Origin: an uncultured Prochlorococcus sp.
GTDB lineage: Bacteria; Cyanobacteriota; Cyanobacteriia; PCC-6307; Cyanobiaceae
Length of the DNA: 64,000 nt
Assembly: GCA_902612005.1 (NCBI GenBank)
Contig: CACMCA010000001.1
Span: forward strand, 175,969-239,968
Direction of reading: 5' to 3'
Below, one piece after another: positions 1 through 10,171 of the stretch. Made by a program: the position numbers and the translations under genes. Numbering within the stretch: position 1 is the first letter of the stretch; each line of letters begins with the position of its first letter. The notes beneath the pieces are model-generated. The model had not been told where the DNA came from, did not search any database, and saw only the letters and a program-made list of their open reading frames with translations.

Positions 1-426
1 AGATTTAATTTAATCAAGAAATTTTTAAATCATGCAAATGTTTTAAAACTTGCCAAGGAAGAAGCAACTTTGTTTTTTGAGGATGAAAATCCTTTGCTAA
101 TATCTCAACAATTGTCTAAAAGACCGGATGTAATAATAACCGATGGAAAAAATCCCGTTGCATGGTATATCAATGGATTGCATGGAATTACCGCAACTCC
201 TAATGCACAAAAAATTGTTGATACAACTGGCGCAGGCGATGCTTTTTTAGCTGGCTTGATTTCAAAATTCATTTCTATTGGCTACCCCTCAAATGACCAA
301 GATATAGAGGATTGCATTAAATTCTCAGGTGTATGTGGATTATTAACTTGTCTTGGTGAAGGCGCCATTGCGCAACAGCCATCTTATGAGAAGGTTAATA
401 AATTTTTGGGATCTCTTATTTCATAG
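1..426 (+). CDS. PfkB-family carbohydrate kinase (C-terminal part, cut by window edge)
   Basis: The reading frame is open to the first base of the window, so the N-terminus lies outside; about 141 residues are visible. The segment DTTGAGDAFLAGL is the PfkB signature 2, with the GAGD aspartate as the catalytic base and the anion hole formed around it. These enzymes phosphorylate a sugar or nucleoside using ATP in the cytoplasm. The substrate cannot be read from the C-terminal half; a ribokinase/adenosine-kinase-like or fructokinase-like role are both possible. The 3' end runs 43 nt into the convergent tsaE gene. Confidence 0.85.
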   Translation, partial: RFNLIKKFLNHANVLKLAKEEATLFFEDENPLLISQQLSKRPDVIITDGKNPVAWYINGLHGITATPNAQKIVDTTGAGDAFLAGLISKFISIGYPSNDQDIEDCIKFSGVCGLLTCLGEGAIAQQPSYEKVNKFLGSLIS

Positions 427-833
427 TGTCTTCCATAATTTTTTGCGTAACTAATTTTTATTTTCCAGAAATTATCAATAATTGGTTCTATTAATTCTGG
501 CCATTCAATAATTAAAATACCTTGACTTTGAATCGCCTCTTCTTCTTCTGAAAAAAAAACTTCTTTTGCCGAAGAAATATCTTCTAGCCTGTATAAATCA
601 AGGTGAATTAGTGGAATTTTTCCGGAGTTATAGTGATGCGATAAGGCAAATGTAGGGCTTGTAATATCCTCATTGATTGATAAGCCTTTAGCAATCCCTT
701 GAACAAATGAAGTTTTCCCAGCTCCAATTGGACCCTGTAATAAAACAATTGATTGGGGATTTAATTTATGTGAGAGTTTTTTTCCTAAATTGAAAGTCTC
801 TTTTAAATTCTCAACAAACACAAAATTATACAA
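384..833 (-). CDS. tsaE: tRNA threonylcarbamoyladenosine biosynthesis ATPase TsaE (YjeE)
   Basis: A 149-residue P-loop protein with Walker A GPIGAGKTSF at residues 34-43, followed by the TSPTFAL and HLDLYRLED segments typical of TsaE. The family hydrolyses ATP to support TsaD/TsaB in making t6A37 on ANN-decoding tRNAs. The start chosen is TTG, since an in-frame TGA lies just two codons upstream and the nearest ATG is in another frame and soon stops. The length is normal for the family. Its start lies 39 nt from the divergent ahcY, and its tail overlaps the convergent sugar kinase. Confidence 0.9.
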   Translation of the reverse strand: MYNFVFVENLKETFNLGKKLSHKLNPQSIVLLQGPIGAGKTSFVQGIAKGLSINEDITSPTFALSHHYNSGKIPLIHLDLYRLEDISSAKEVFFSEEEEAIQSQGILIIEWPELIEPIIDNFWKIKISYAKNYGRHYEIRDPKNLLTFS

Positions 834-872
834 TAATCATTTATAGTTTAGTAGAGAAAGTATTTACTAAAT

Positions 873-2291
873 ATGGTTATCGCAAATTCAGTTAAAACCT
901 CTACACCTAATTACGTAATTGCCGATATTTCATTGTCAGATTTTGGTCGTAAAGAAATTAAGATTGCCGAAACTGAAATGCCTGGATTAATGGCACTTAG
1001 AGATAAATATCAATCTGAAAAGCCACTAAAAGGTGCAAAAATAGCTGGCAGCCTACATATGACTATTCAGACGGCAGTTTTAATAGAAACTCTTGTTGAT
1101 CTCGGTGCAAAGGTGAAATGGGCTTCATGTAATATTTTTTCAACTCAAGATCATGCGGCTGCAGCCATAGCAGATCAAGGAATCTCTGTATATGCAAAAA
1201 AAGGTGAAACTCTTGATGAATATTGGCAATATACCCACTGTATTCTTGATTGGGGTTCAGACTCTCCAAATATGATTCTTGATGATGGGGGAGATGCAAC
1301 TGGCTTATTGATACTCGGTAGTAAAGCAGAAAAAGATTTATCTGTTTTAGATAATCCCGGTAATGAAGAAGAAATTGCTCTATTCAATTCTATTAAGTCT
1401 AAGTTGGAAAATGATAGTGACTTTTATTCGAGAATTAAGAGTAATATCATTGGTGTCACTGAAGAAACTACAACGGGAGTTGCAAGACTTTATCAACTGC
1501 AAAAACAAAATGCTTTACCTTTTCCTGCTATCAACGTTAATGATTCAGTAACTAAGAGTAAATTTGATAATTTATATGGCTGCCGAGAATCTCTTGTTGA
1601 CAGCATAAAGCGTGCTACTGATGTGATGATTGCTGGGAAGGTCGCTTTAGTAATGGGTTTTGGGGATGTAGGTAAAGGTTCAGCCCAGTCTCTTAGAGGT
1701 CTTGGTGCAATTGTAAAAGTTGCAGAAGTTGATCCAATCTGCGCTCTTCAAGCGGCAATGGAAGGTTTTAGCGTTGTTACTTTAGACGATGTTGTTGAAG
1801 ATATAGATATATTTGTTACAGCAACTGGGAACTATCAAGTAATAACAAACGAAAATCTTGTCAAGATGAAAGATGAGGCCATAGTTTGTAATATCGGACA
1901 TTTCGATAATGAAATTGATGTGGCTTCATTGAGAGCTTATCCTTGGGAAAATATTAAGCCGCAAGTTGATCACATAACTTTACCGAGTGGCAATAAAATA
2001 ATCCTTTTAGCTGAAGGTAGATTAGTCAACTTAGGTTGTGCCACTGGACATCCAAGTTTCGTTATGAGTAATTCTTTTACTAATCAAGTATTAGCTCAAA
2101 TTGAACTTTTCAATAAGTCAGAAAAATATGCTAAAGAGGTTTATGTTTTACCAAAACATTTAGATGAAATGGTAGCTAGATTACATCTTGATAAAATTGG
2201 AGCAAAATTAACAAAATTAACTAAGGAACAAGCTGACTATATTAATGTTTCTGTTGAAGGACCTTATAAACCAGATCTTTATAGATACTAA
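873..2291 (+). CDS. ahcY: adenosylhomocysteinase (S-adenosylhomocysteine hydrolase)
   Basis: A 472-residue enzyme that reversibly splits S-adenosylhomocysteine into adenosine and homocysteine, clearing the inhibitor left by SAM-dependent methyl transfer. The NAD-binding loop [10 protein letters not shown] sits near residues 261-270, and the C-terminus ends in the family's KPDLYRY, which reaches into the partner subunit's NAD site. The segment [19 protein letters not shown] also matches the family. The protein is full length and starts at ATG. The DedA-family gene follows after only 2 nt, suggesting co-transcription. Confidence 0.97.
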   Translation: MVIANSVKTSTPNYVIADISLSDFGRKEIKIAETEMPGLMALRDKYQSEKPLKGAKIAGSLHMTIQTAVLIETLVDLGAKVKWASCNIFSTQDHAAAAIADQGISVYAKKGETLDEYWQYTHCILDWGSDSPNMILDDGGDATGLLILGSKAEKDLSVLDNPGNEEEIALFNSIKSKLENDSDFYSRIKSNIIGVTEETTTGVARLYQLQKQNALPFPAINVNDSVTKSKFDNLYGCRESLVDSIKRATDVMIAGKVALVMGFGDVGKGSAQSLRGLGAIVKVAEVDPICALQAAMEGFSVVTLDDVVEDIDIFVTATGNYQVITNENLVKMKDEAIVCNIGHFDNEIDVASLRAYPWENIKPQVDHITLPSGNKIILLAEGRLVNLGCATGHPSFVMSNSFTNQVLAQIELFNKSEKYAKEVYVLPKHLDEMVARLHLDKIGAKLTKLTKEQADYINVSVEGPYKPDLYRY

Positions 2292-2293
2292 GT

Positions 2294-2953
2294 TTGAGTT
2301 TAATTTATGTAAATTTTCTTACTTCAATCCCCGACTATATTAGTTTGGCTGTTGAAAAGAATGTAACAATTGCATACCTCACTATTTGTTTGGCTATGTT
2401 TTTAGAAAACTTAATACCTCCAATTCCTTCGGAAATAATAATGCCATTAGGGGGGTTTTTCGTTTATCAACAAAAATTAAATTTCTATATTTTAGTTTTT
2501 TGGGGATTACTTGGAACTATTTTGGGATCATTGCCTTGGTACTATTTAGGGAGATTAGTAAATGAAAAAAGACTTTCAAATTTTTTAGATAATAAAGGAA
2601 AATATCTGGGTCTCTCTTCTAATGATTTAAGTAAAAGTAAAAGGTGGTTTGATAAATATGGGGTTTCTTTAGTTTTTTGGGGCCGATTAGTACCAGGTAT
2701 AAGAACATTAATTTCAGTGCCCGCTGGCATAGAACTGATGCCATTAAGAAAATTTTTGATTTGGACTACATTGGGGAGCTTGATATGGGTATCACTTCTC
2801 ACTTATTTAGGTTATTTATTTGGTGAAAATTATCCAATCATTGAGACTTACTTAGATAAAATCAAATATTTTGTAAAGCCAATTTTAATTTTAATTTTTT
2901 TATATTTTTTTATAAGAATACTTATTAGATTTTTAAAAAAAAATAGAGCTTAA
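2294..2953 (+). CDS. DedA family integral membrane protein
   Basis: A 219-residue membrane protein of the DedA/SNARE-associated (VTT) family. The early ENLIPPIPSEIIMP motif and the later GRLVPGIRT motif are the family's re-entrant-loop signatures, and hydrophobic spans flank both. A very hydrophobic final segment is followed by a short basic tail. Relatives act as undecaprenyl-phosphate or phospholipid flippases, but which lipid is handled here is not readable. The start is TTG, because the first ATG is well inside the conserved region. It follows ahcY almost directly. Its TAA shares the four bases TTAA with the stop of the convergent ssb gene. Confidence 0.88.
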   Translation: MSLIYVNFLTSIPDYISLAVEKNVTIAYLTICLAMFLENLIPPIPSEIIMPLGGFFVYQQKLNFYILVFWGLLGTILGSLPWYYLGRLVNEKRLSNFLDNKGKYLGLSSNDLSKSKRWFDKYGVSLVFWGRLVPGIRTLISVPAGIELMPLRKFLIWTTLGSLIWVSLLTYLGYLFGENYPIIETYLDKIKYFVKPILILIFLYFFIRILIRFLKKNRA

Positions 2954-3321
2954 AAAGGGATTTCACTAGATTGGCTATTATTAGAATATTGGTTATTATC
3001 GGACTCTTTTCGGGAGCCTAGTAAGTTTAATCTATCTACCCTAACAACAGGTTTGTATCTATCTTCCCCAGTATTTTTATCTTTCCAACTATCAATTTTA
3101 AAGCTTCCTGTAATTCCAATTAAAGATCCTTTCTTAATATAATCTGCAGCTATTTGTGCTTGCTTGCCCCATATTTCTAAATTAAACCAGTCGGGCTCTT
3201 CATCTCTACTTCTTCTGTTCACTGCAAGCGTGAAATTTGCTACGATACTTCCAGATTCAAAATATCTGACATCTGGTTCTCTGCCCGCTCTGCCAACCAG
3301 GTTAATAGTGTTAATTTCCAT
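2950..3321 (-). CDS. ssb: single-stranded DNA-binding protein
   Basis: A 123-residue SSB with an OB-fold domain (MEINTINLVGRAGREPDVRY at the start, then FTLAVNRR and DWFNLEIWGKQA) and a short disordered linker ending in SSEIPF, the acidic/PF tip that recruits other repair and replication proteins. The open frame continues nine codons upstream through a lysine run, but the ATG at MEINTIN fits the family's usual beginning and is preferred. Its stop codon interlocks with that of dedA. Binds ssDNA in replication, recombination and repair. Confidence 0.93.
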   Translation of the reverse strand: MEINTINLVGRAGREPDVRYFESGSIVANFTLAVNRRSRDEEPDWFNLEIWGKQAQIAADYIKKGSLIGITGSFKIDSWKDKNTGEDRYKPVVRVDRLNLLGSRKESDNNQYSNNSQSSEIPF

Positions 3322-3454
3322 AATTTTTTTTTTTTTAATAATACTCATATTTCTAGGTTCTGCTCAAAGTTTTGCGTGCTATTCATAACTAAACTATAGA
3401 AATCTGAGAGCTTACTAAAAAATAGATATATTATTTATAAAAAGAATTATTATT

Positions 3455-4507
3455 GTGATTTTTAGCAGATTTAAATTTTCTAGAGATATTGGCATAGATT
3501 TGGGAACAGCCAATACTCTTATACACGTATCAGGAAAGGGCGTTGTATTACAAGAGCCTTCGGTGGTAGCTATGGATTTAGAAGAAGGCATTCCATTAGC
3601 TGTAGGTAAAGAGGCAAAATTAATGCTTGGAAGGACCCCTGGTAATATAAGAGCTGTAAGACCACTAAGGGATGGGGTAATCGCAGATTTTGATGCCGCA
3701 GAACAAATGATAAAAACATTTATTCAAAAATGTAATGAAGGCAAGGGCATAGTTGCCCCAAGAATAGTGATTGGTATCCCAAGTGGAGTTACTAGTGTTG
3801 AGCGGAGAGCAGTAAGAGAAGCTGGATTAGCTGGAGCTAGAGAAGTTCACTTAATTGATGAACCTGTTGCAGCAGCAATAGGCGCATCTTTACCAGTAAC
3901 TGAACCAATTGGAACTATGATTGTCGATATTGGTGGAGGTACTACTGAAGTTGCAGTATTAAGTTTAGGTGGAACTGTATTAAGTGAATCTGTCCGAATC
4001 GCTGGGGATGAAATAAATGAGTCTATTGCGCTGTATCTTAAAAAAGTTCACAACTTAGTTGTTGGAGAGAGAACTGCAGAAGATATCAAAATTAAAATTG
4101 GATCTGCATTTCCAGATGATGATTTTGATAAAACTACTTTGGAGGTTAGAGGCCTACATCTTTTATCTGGTCTACCTAGATCAGTCACTTTGACATCAGG
4201 TGAAATAAGAGAAGCAATGGCTGAAACTCTTAGCAAAATAGTGGAAGCTGTAAAAAGAACTTTAGAGCGAACCCCCCCTGAACTTGCTGCAGACATTGTT
4301 GATAGGGGGATTATGCTTGCAGGAGGTGGAGCTTTAGTGAGAGGCATTAATGATTTATTAAGTGATGAAACAGGAATTTTTACTCACATAGCAGAAAATC
4401 CATTGCTTTGCGTAGTTAATGGTTGTGGAGAGGTTTTAGATGATTTTAAAAAACTGAAAAGAGTTGTTGACACTCCAGAATTTATAAGGAATGCCATAAG
4501 AGATTAA
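3455..4507 (+). CDS. mreB: rod shape-determining protein MreB (bacterial actin)
   Basis: A 350-residue actin-fold ATPase. [10 protein letters not shown] near the N-terminus is phosphate-binding loop 1, [13 protein letters not shown] is phosphate loop 2 and [10 protein letters not shown] is the adenosine loop. It polymerises under the membrane and positions the elongasome. A GTG start is used, directly before [10 protein letters not shown], a short amphipathic-looking N-terminus that may help membrane contact. It opens an mreB-mreC-mreD operon with only 4 nt before mreC. The spacer to divergent ssb is about 130 nt and should hold the promoters. Confidence 0.97.
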   Translation: MIFSRFKFSRDIGIDLGTANTLIHVSGKGVVLQEPSVVAMDLEEGIPLAVGKEAKLMLGRTPGNIRAVRPLRDGVIADFDAAEQMIKTFIQKCNEGKGIVAPRIVIGIPSGVTSVERRAVREAGLAGAREVHLIDEPVAAAIGASLPVTEPIGTMIVDIGGGTTEVAVLSLGGTVLSESVRIAGDEINESIALYLKKVHNLVVGERTAEDIKIKIGSAFPDDDFDKTTLEVRGLHLLSGLPRSVTLTSGEIREAMAETLSKIVEAVKRTLERTPPELAADIVDRGIMLAGGGALVRGINDLLSDETGIFTHIAENPLLCVVNGCGEVLDDFKKLKRVVDTPEFIRNAIRD

Positions 4508-4511
4508 TATT

Positions 4512-5258
4512 ATGTTAGGTATCCGACGAATATCTCCTAATCGTTGGCATAAAAAGAAAAATTGGATATTGTTTGCTATTTTTTTATTTTTAGTTTTTGT
4601 AAGGATATCAAAAGGATCTTACTATAAAGATTTATATTATTTTATTTCAAGGCCTTTTTGGCCTGGCCAATTTCAAAAAGAAATTGTTCTTGAAAGTATA
4701 GACCAAGAATATTTAATGAAATTAAATCTACTTAAAAAAGATAATCTAAGATTGAGGCAAATCTTATCTCTTCAAGAATCATCTAATAACGAAAATATTT
4801 CAGCTGTAGTTATTTCCAGAAAAACAGGTAGTTGGTGGAGACAAATAATTTTAAACAAAGGTTCAAAGGATGGAGTAGAAATTGGTAATATTGTGATTGG
4901 TCCGGGTGGATTATTAGGAAGAGTAAAGGATACTTCTTTATTCACTTCTTCGGTAACTTTAGTAACTTCTCCAGAAAGTAAGTTAGGCGTTTGGGTGGAT
5001 AGAATTCAAGTCAATGGATTACTGGTCGGTTTAGGAGATGATTATCCAAGCCTAATACTTTATTCAAAAGATGCTGATATTAAAGTCGGAGATTTTGTAT
5101 CATCATCTCCTGCTAGTACGTTATTACCTTCAAATATTCCTATTGGGATTGTCCAATCTATAGATGAGACATTGAAATCAAAAAAAACGGCAAAAATTTC
5201 ACTTTTGGCAAAACCTCATGTAATTGATTGGGTGCAAATTTTGAAAGTAGATATTTAA
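4512..5258 (+). CDS. mreC: rod shape-determining protein MreC
   Basis: A 248-residue bitopic protein with one N-terminal membrane segment (about residues 17-33), a polar, coiled-coil-like stretch around residues 60-85, and the MreC beta-barrel region with the typical GSKDGVEIGNIVIGPGGLLG run. It links cytoplasmic MreB to periplasmic wall synthases. It lies between mreB and mreD; its TAA overlaps the mreD ATG by one base (TAATG), a sign of translational coupling. Confidence 0.92.
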   Translation: MLGIRRISPNRWHKKKNWILFAIFLFLVFVRISKGSYYKDLYYFISRPFWPGQFQKEIVLESIDQEYLMKLNLLKKDNLRLRQILSLQESSNNENISAVVISRKTGSWWRQIILNKGSKDGVEIGNIVIGPGGLLGRVKDTSLFTSSVTLVTSPESKLGVWVDRIQVNGLLVGLGDDYPSLILYSKDADIKVGDFVSSSPASTLLPSNIPIGIVQSIDETLKSKKTAKISLLAKPHVIDWVQILKVDI

Positions 5259-5776
5259 TGTATAAATTTTTTTCTAAAAAATTATCCATAATAAGCTTTA
5301 TTTTTATCCCAATTATTTTTTTATGGCACCCTAGCTGGCTTGGATTTTTAGGTGTTCAGCCATATTGGCCGTTATTTTGGTTACTGCCTTGGTCAATGAT
5401 TAATGGATCAATAAATGGATTAATATTTGGTTTGTTTTTAGGTCTAATTTTAGATTCTCTAACATTAGATGATAGTTTTACTCAAATACCAGGCTTAATT
5501 TTTTGTGGGTTTTTGTTTGGGAGAGTTAAATTACATAGTGATAATCTGGTGGGACATTTTAGGTATGGATTAATTTGTTCTTTTGGAAGTTTTTTATGTG
5601 GGAGTTTTTATTTTTTACAAATCATATTTAGAAATTTTTCAGATAGTAATTTTTTAATATTGATTCCCAGTTTAAAAAATATCCTAGCTCAAGTTTTTTT
5701 GACAGGTTTTTTTGCCCCCTTTATTTGCTCCCAACTTTTAAAAATGTTTAAATTTTCAAGAAGAAAATTGAATTAA
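5258..5776 (+). CDS. mreD: putative rod shape-determining protein MreD
   Basis: A 172-residue, very hydrophobic protein with around five predicted membrane spans. The sequence is weakly conserved, as is normal for MreD, so the call rests on size, topology and its place directly after mreC. The ATG that overlaps the mreC stop by one base was preferred to an upstream in-frame start inside mreC. About 150 nt separate it from the next gene, so the operon probably ends here. Confidence 0.75.
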   Translation: MYKFFSKKLSIISFIFIPIIFLWHPSWLGFLGVQPYWPLFWLLPWSMINGSINGLIFGLFLGLILDSLTLDDSFTQIPGLIFCGFLFGRVKLHSDNLVGHFRYGLICSFGSFLCGSFYFLQIIFRNFSDSNFLILIPSLKNILAQVFLTGFFAPFICSQLLKMFKFSRRKLN

Positions 5777-5926
5777 TAAATTTTGCCAATTATCAAGAGT
5801 GTTTAAAAATTTTTAAACCTTAGGAATATCTCTTTGAGGGTTCGTAATGTTATATTTTTAATTGTTAGAATAAAATTTCAATGCAATTATTCTTTGCTTT
5901 GAAATATCGAGAAATTTTTTTTAACT

Positions 5927-6673
5927 ATGTCAAAAGCAAGAATTTTAGTTGTTGATGATGAACCAGCAGTTTTGAAGGTATTAGTTACGAGGCTTCAACT
6001 AGCTGGATATCAAGTTTTTTCAGCCACTAACGGTGAAGAGGCTCTTGAATCTTTTCACAGGGATTCTCCAGATTTGATAGTTCTTGATGTTATGCTTCCA
6101 AAAATGGATGGATTTGCTGTTTGTAGAAGAATTAGAGCTGAATCAGTAGTACCAATAATATTTTTAACCGCTCTAGAGGCTATTTCAGAAAGAGTTGCAG
6201 GTTTAGATTTAGGGGCTGATGATTACTTATCAAAACCATTTAGTCCAAAAGAGTTAGAGGCTAGAATAGCTACTATTTTGAGAAGAATGGGCCCAACTGT
6301 ATCGGTTACTGAAACTAAAGAAGTGCCTTCAGGCAAAGGAGTAATGAAATTTGGAACTTTAGTTGTTGATACTAATCGCAGGCAAGTCTCTAGAGCAGGA
6401 GATAGAATTAGCCTAACTTATACTGAATTTAGTCTCCTAGAATTATTGTTTGATGAGCCTGGCAAGGTTGTCCCTCGAGCAGAAATTTTAGAACAGCTAT
6501 GGGGTTATCCTCCACGTAGGGCTGCAGATTTAAGAGTTGTAGATGTATATGTAGCTAGATTAAGAGGTAAATTGGAACCAGATCCAAGAAATCCAGAATT
6601 AATATTAACTGTTAGAGGCATAGGTTATGCATCTCAGAGAGTTGGCGAAACAGCAACATCTTTGGCAAGTTGA
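5927..6673 (+). CDS. rpaB: OmpR-family response regulator, RpaB type
   Basis: A 248-residue regulator with a receiver domain (acidic pair in VVDDEP, phospho-acceptor Asp54 in IVLDVMLPKMDG, Thr81, Lys103) and a C-terminal winged-helix DNA-binding domain. The segment SKPFSPKELEARI and the ending ELILTVRGIGYASQR closely follow cyanobacterial RpaB (the Ycf27 group) rather than RpaA. RpaB represses or activates high-light and photosystem I genes through HLR1 sites. The gene stands alone between mreD and lysS, with no kinase beside it. RpaB assignment is by motif reading. Confidence 0.8.
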   Translation: MSKARILVVDDEPAVLKVLVTRLQLAGYQVFSATNGEEALESFHRDSPDLIVLDVMLPKMDGFAVCRRIRAESVVPIIFLTALEAISERVAGLDLGADDYLSKPFSPKELEARIATILRRMGPTVSVTETKEVPSGKGVMKFGTLVVDTNRRQVSRAGDRISLTYTEFSLLELLFDEPGKVVPRAEILEQLWGYPPRRAADLRVVDVYVARLRGKLEPDPRNPELILTVRGIGYASQRVGETATSLAS

Positions 6674-6722
6674 GCCATAGTCTGATAATTTTATTAAATA
6701 AAACAAATATATTAAATAAATT

Positions 6723-8234
6723 TTGTCTGAAATAAAAGAAGCACGCTTACAAAAAGCTAATTCACTCATTAGTAAAGGATTTGCTTCTTACGCACAGAGT
6801 TTTACAATTTCACATTCCACCAAATTCCTTATTCAAAAATTTGAGTTTTTAGAAAAAGGTCAAGAGGAGGATTTCAGTGTTTCTATTGCTGGAAGAGTAA
6901 TGGCAAAAAGGGTAATGGGCAAAATTGCCTTTTTCACATTAAGCGATCAAGAAGGTCAGATTCAGCTTTATCTAGATAAAAGGATTATTAATTTAAATTT
7001 AGAAGAACAAAAATTACTTTCTTTTGAAGATATTAAGGAAATAGTCGATATTGGTGATTGGATAGGTGTCTTCGGAACTATTAAAAAAACTAATAAAGGT
7101 GAGCTTTCAATTAAAGTAGAAAAATGGGAGATGTTATCCAAGTCATTACAACCTTTACCAGATAAATGGCATGGATTGACTGATATTGAAAAAAGATATA
7201 GACAACGTTATCTAGATTTAATAGTGAATCCTTACTCTAAAAATGTATTTAAAAAAAGAGCAAAATGTATAAGTTTTATAAGAAAATGGCTAGATAATAG
7301 AAATTTTTTAGAGATTGAGACTCCAATTCTGCAATCTGAAGCTGGTGGTGCTGAAGCAAGACCATTTATAACGTATCACAATACCTTAGATATCCCGCTG
7401 TATCTAAGAATAGCTACAGAATTACATTTAAAAAGAATGGTTGTTGGAGGATTTGAGAAAGTATATGAATTGGGAAGAATCTTCCGTAATGAGGGGATAA
7501 GTACAAGACATAATCCAGAATTCACCTCGGTTGAAATTTATCAAGCTTTTTCTGACTATGTCGATATGATGAATTTAACAGAAGAATTGATCAAAGACAT
7601 TGTAACTGATGCATGTGGGTCATTAATTATAAATTATCAAAATAAAGAAATTGATTTTTCTAAACCTTGGACAAGAATATCGATGAAAGATATTGTCAAA
7701 AAATATACAGGTATTGATTTTGATTCTTTCAGTGGAGACTTTCAAGCAGCAAAACAAGCAGTTAAAAGTATAAATGTTGATTTTTCTAATCAAGTCAATA
7801 CTATGGGAAGACTTTTAAATGAAGTCTTCGAGCAAAAAGTAGAATCAAAACTTATAGAACCCACTTTTGTTATTGATTATCCTGTTGAAATTTCTCCTTT
7901 GGCTAGGCCTCATCTTGATAATAAAGAAATTGTTCAGAGATTTGAATTATTCATTGTTGGTCGAGAGCTAGCAAATGCGTTTAGTGAGTTAATAGATCCT
8001 GTAGATCAAAGGGAAAGAATGCAATTACAGCAATCTCTTAGAGATGAAGGAGATCTTGAGGCTCACTGTATAGATGAAGATTTCTTGAATGCTTTAGAGA
8101 TTGGAATGCCGCCTACTGGAGGATTAGGCATAGGCATTGATAGGCTAATTATGTTAATTACTAATAGTGCATCAATTAGAGATGTAATCCCTTTTCCATT
8201 GTTAAAACCAGAAATAACTTCCAAAAAAAAATGA
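6723..8234 (+). CDS. lysS: lysyl-tRNA synthetase (class II)
   Basis: A 503-residue class II synthetase. An N-terminal OB-fold anticodon-binding domain ([19 protein letters not shown]) is followed by the catalytic core: [17 protein letters not shown], motif 2 with [18 protein letters not shown], and motif 3 with [12 protein letters not shown]. It charges tRNA-Lys. The start is TTG (then [11 protein letters not shown]); no ATG precedes the OB domain. Length is normal for a bacterial LysS. Confidence 0.96.
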   Translation: MSEIKEARLQKANSLISKGFASYAQSFTISHSTKFLIQKFEFLEKGQEEDFSVSIAGRVMAKRVMGKIAFFTLSDQEGQIQLYLDKRIINLNLEEQKLLSFEDIKEIVDIGDWIGVFGTIKKTNKGELSIKVEKWEMLSKSLQPLPDKWHGLTDIEKRYRQRYLDLIVNPYSKNVFKKRAKCISFIRKWLDNRNFLEIETPILQSEAGGAEARPFITYHNTLDIPLYLRIATELHLKRMVVGGFEKVYELGRIFRNEGISTRHNPEFTSVEIYQAFSDYVDMMNLTEELIKDIVTDACGSLIINYQNKEIDFSKPWTRISMKDIVKKYTGIDFDSFSGDFQAAKQAVKSINVDFSNQVNTMGRLLNEVFEQKVESKLIEPTFVIDYPVEISPLARPHLDNKEIVQRFELFIVGRELANAFSELIDPVDQRERMQLQQSLRDEGDLEAHCIDEDFLNALEIGMPPTGGLGIGIDRLIMLITNSASIRDVIPFPLLKPEITSKKK

Positions 8235-8291
8235 AAAATTACCCTTGAATGAAGTAAAATAGATTAATTAATCCAATACGAAATTTTTTAA

Positions 8292-8540
8292 ATGAGTGGT
8301 GAACGTGTTGGTTTCCGTTTTAAACACGCGGATGCAGTAGTAAAAAGAAATCCTCAAGGCCGATCAAGAAGAGGATGGGTTATTGAACCAGTAGAACAAA
8401 CTACAAGTAGGGGTACAAAAATGCCTGCATACAAAATTCGCTGGAGAGATAGTGAGAGGCCTGAAACTGTCTTACAGCATATGTTAATTGCAGATCCAGA
8501 TCCTTCTCCACCTCCAAGTTCAGTCAGTTTAGATTCATAG
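8292..8540 (+). CDS. conserved small basic protein, unknown function
   Basis: An 82-residue protein not tied to a function. The N-terminal two thirds are rich in Arg/Lys (FRFKHADAVVKRNPQGRSRR) and look like a small beta-barrel, while the tail is acidic, Pro- and Ser-rich (DPDPSPPPSS). The phrase RGTKMPAYKIRWRDSERPE suggests a folded, conserved core rather than a chance frame. The start ATG sits in a good context after an AT-rich spacer. It is flanked by lysS and convergent smpB. A role in nucleic-acid binding is possible from charge alone but is only a guess. Confidence 0.75.
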   Translation: MSGERVGFRFKHADAVVKRNPQGRSRRGWVIEPVEQTTSRGTKMPAYKIRWRDSERPETVLQHMLIADPDPSPPPSSVSLDS

Positions 8541-8564
8541 TTTTAATAATTCTGCATAATATTT

Positions 8565-9059
8565 TTATCTTTTTAGTGAAGAGTTGATTTCTTTTTTTAT
8601 ACTTTTTTGTTTTTCATCTTGGCGTTTATCGTATAATTTTTTCCCTTTACCTACTCCAATAGTTAGTTTTATCCATGAGCCTTTTAAATAAAGAGATAAT
8701 GGAAAAATAGTCATTCCTTTTTTTTCAGTATTGGATTTCATTTTTATTATTTCTTTTTTATGTAGTAGCAACTTTCTATTTCTTAATGGATCATGATTAA
8801 AGAAAGACCCCACGTTTTTATGTGGTGAAATGTGAACATTTAACAATAAAATCTCACCATCTCTGAATGAACAGTAACCATCTCTTAAATTTGCTTTTCC
8901 GTTTCTAATGGACTTTACTTCAGTCCCTAAAAGCTCAATACCAGCTTCAATTGTTTCAGTTATTGCATATTGAAATTTTGCATATCTATTCTCAGCTAGA
9001 AGTTTAAAATTATTTTCTTTATTAGTATTTCTTTTAACTTTGTTTGAATTTTTTGCCAT
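8565..9059 (-). CDS. smpB: SsrA (tmRNA)-binding protein SmpB
   Basis: A 164-residue basic protein with the SmpB core: [25 protein letters not shown] beginning, [20 protein letters not shown], and a lysine-rich C-terminal tail that in the family folds into the decoding centre. It delivers tmRNA to stalled ribosomes for trans-translation. The tmRNA gene itself is not in this window. Divergent from ruvB with about 50 nt between the starts. Confidence 0.96.
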   Translation of the reverse strand: MAKNSNKVKRNTNKENNFKLLAENRYAKFQYAITETIEAGIELLGTEVKSIRNGKANLRDGYCSFRDGEILLLNVHISPHKNVGSFFNHDPLRNRKLLLHKKEIIKMKSNTEKKGMTIFPLSLYLKGSWIKLTIGVGKGKKLYDKRQDEKQKSIKKEINSSLKR

Positions 9060-9112
9060 TTTTGTTGTAAAAAAATCTTACTACTCAGAACAATTGTAAT
9101 TAACCTTTTATT

Positions 9113-10171
9113 ATGGCAATAATTTCATCTAATGTAGGCGACAATGACTTTTCTCTTCGCAAAAAAGAGATTAGGCTAGTTGATTCAAAAATTATTCCAG
9201 AAGAAAAGATAAATAAAAATCTGAACTTAGCCCGGCCTCATAGTTTAAAAGAATTTATTGGCCAAAAACAACTTAAATCTTCTTTAAAAATAGCTATAGA
9301 TGCTTCAATTTTTAGAAAAGAACCTTTGGAGCACACTCTTTTATATGGACAGCCTGGTTTAGGTAAGACTACTCTTGCTTTTTTGATAGCCCACGAATTA
9401 AATACAAAATGTAGAATAGCAACTGCACCGGCAATTGAGAGACCTAGAGATATTGTAGGTTTGCTTCTTGGATTAAAAGAAGGTGAAGTTTTATTTATCG
9501 ATGAGATACATCGACTAAATAGGTTAACTGAAGAGTTGTTATATTCTGCAATGGAAGATTTTAGAATCGACTTAACTATGGGAGCTAATAAAGGAGCTCG
9601 TTGCAGAACAATTAATCTGCCTAGGTTTACTCTGATTGGCGCAACAACTAAATTAGCCTCAATAAGTGCCCCTTTAAGAGACAGATTTGGGATATCTCAG
9701 AAAATTGATTTTTATACTTATGATGAATTAAAACAAATAATTGTTAATTTCTCCGGATTAATAAATCTCAATTTAGATGATGAAGCATCTTATGATTTAG
9801 CGAAGATATCTCGGGGGACTCCAAGAATTGCTTTAAGATTATTAAGACGAGTTAGAGATTATGCTCAAGTTGTTCAGAAAACGAATATGGTCTCCGTGAA
9901 TTTAATAAAAAAAGCTTTAAATTCTTACCAAATAGACGAAAAAGGTTTGGATTCTTTAGATAGAAACTACTTATCTTTTCTTAACCAAAACAATACTATT
10001 CCAACTGGCCTTGATTCAATTGCAGCTGGCTTGGGTGATGATTCTTCAATGTTAGAATTTGTAGTTGAGCCATATCTAATCAAAATCGGTTTCTTAACGA
10101 GAACTCCTCGAGGAAGATTGCTTACTGATTTAGGAAAAAAGTACATTGATTCAAAAAATGATAACTTTTAA
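9113..10171 (+). CDS. ruvB: Holliday junction branch-migration ATPase RuvB
   Basis: A 352-residue AAA+ helicase. Walker [10 protein letters not shown] lies near residues 79-87, Walker B FIDEIHR near 128-134, and sensor/arginine-finger region [18 protein letters not shown] follows; the winged-helix end has the typical [18 protein letters not shown]. It drives branch migration with RuvA, which is not here. The N-terminal 35 residues before the [13 protein letters not shown] core are longer than in E. coli. Its last 14 nt overlap the next gene. Confidence 0.97.
   Translation: MAIISSNVGDNDFSLRKKEIRLVDSKIIPEEKINKNLNLARPHSLKEFIGQKQLKSSLKIAIDASIFRKEPLEHTLLYGQPGLGKTTLAFLIAHELNTKCRIATAPAIERPRDIVGLLLGLKEGEVLFIDEIHRLNRLTEELLYSAMEDFRIDLTMGANKGARCRTINLPRFTLIGATTKLASISAPLRDRFGISQKIDFYTYDELKQIIVNFSGLINLNLDDEASYDLAKISRGTPRIALRLLRRVRDYAQVVQKTNMVSVNLIKKALNSYQIDEKGLDSLDRNYLSFLNQNNTIPTGLDSIAAGLGDDSSMLEFVVEPYLIKIGFLTRTPRGRLLTDLGKKYIDSKNDNF

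Noticed and set aside
3322..3348. Nine-codon extension of ssb over a poly-lysine stretch
   Set aside because: SSB proteins start close to MEINTINLVGR; the extension reads a homopolymer.
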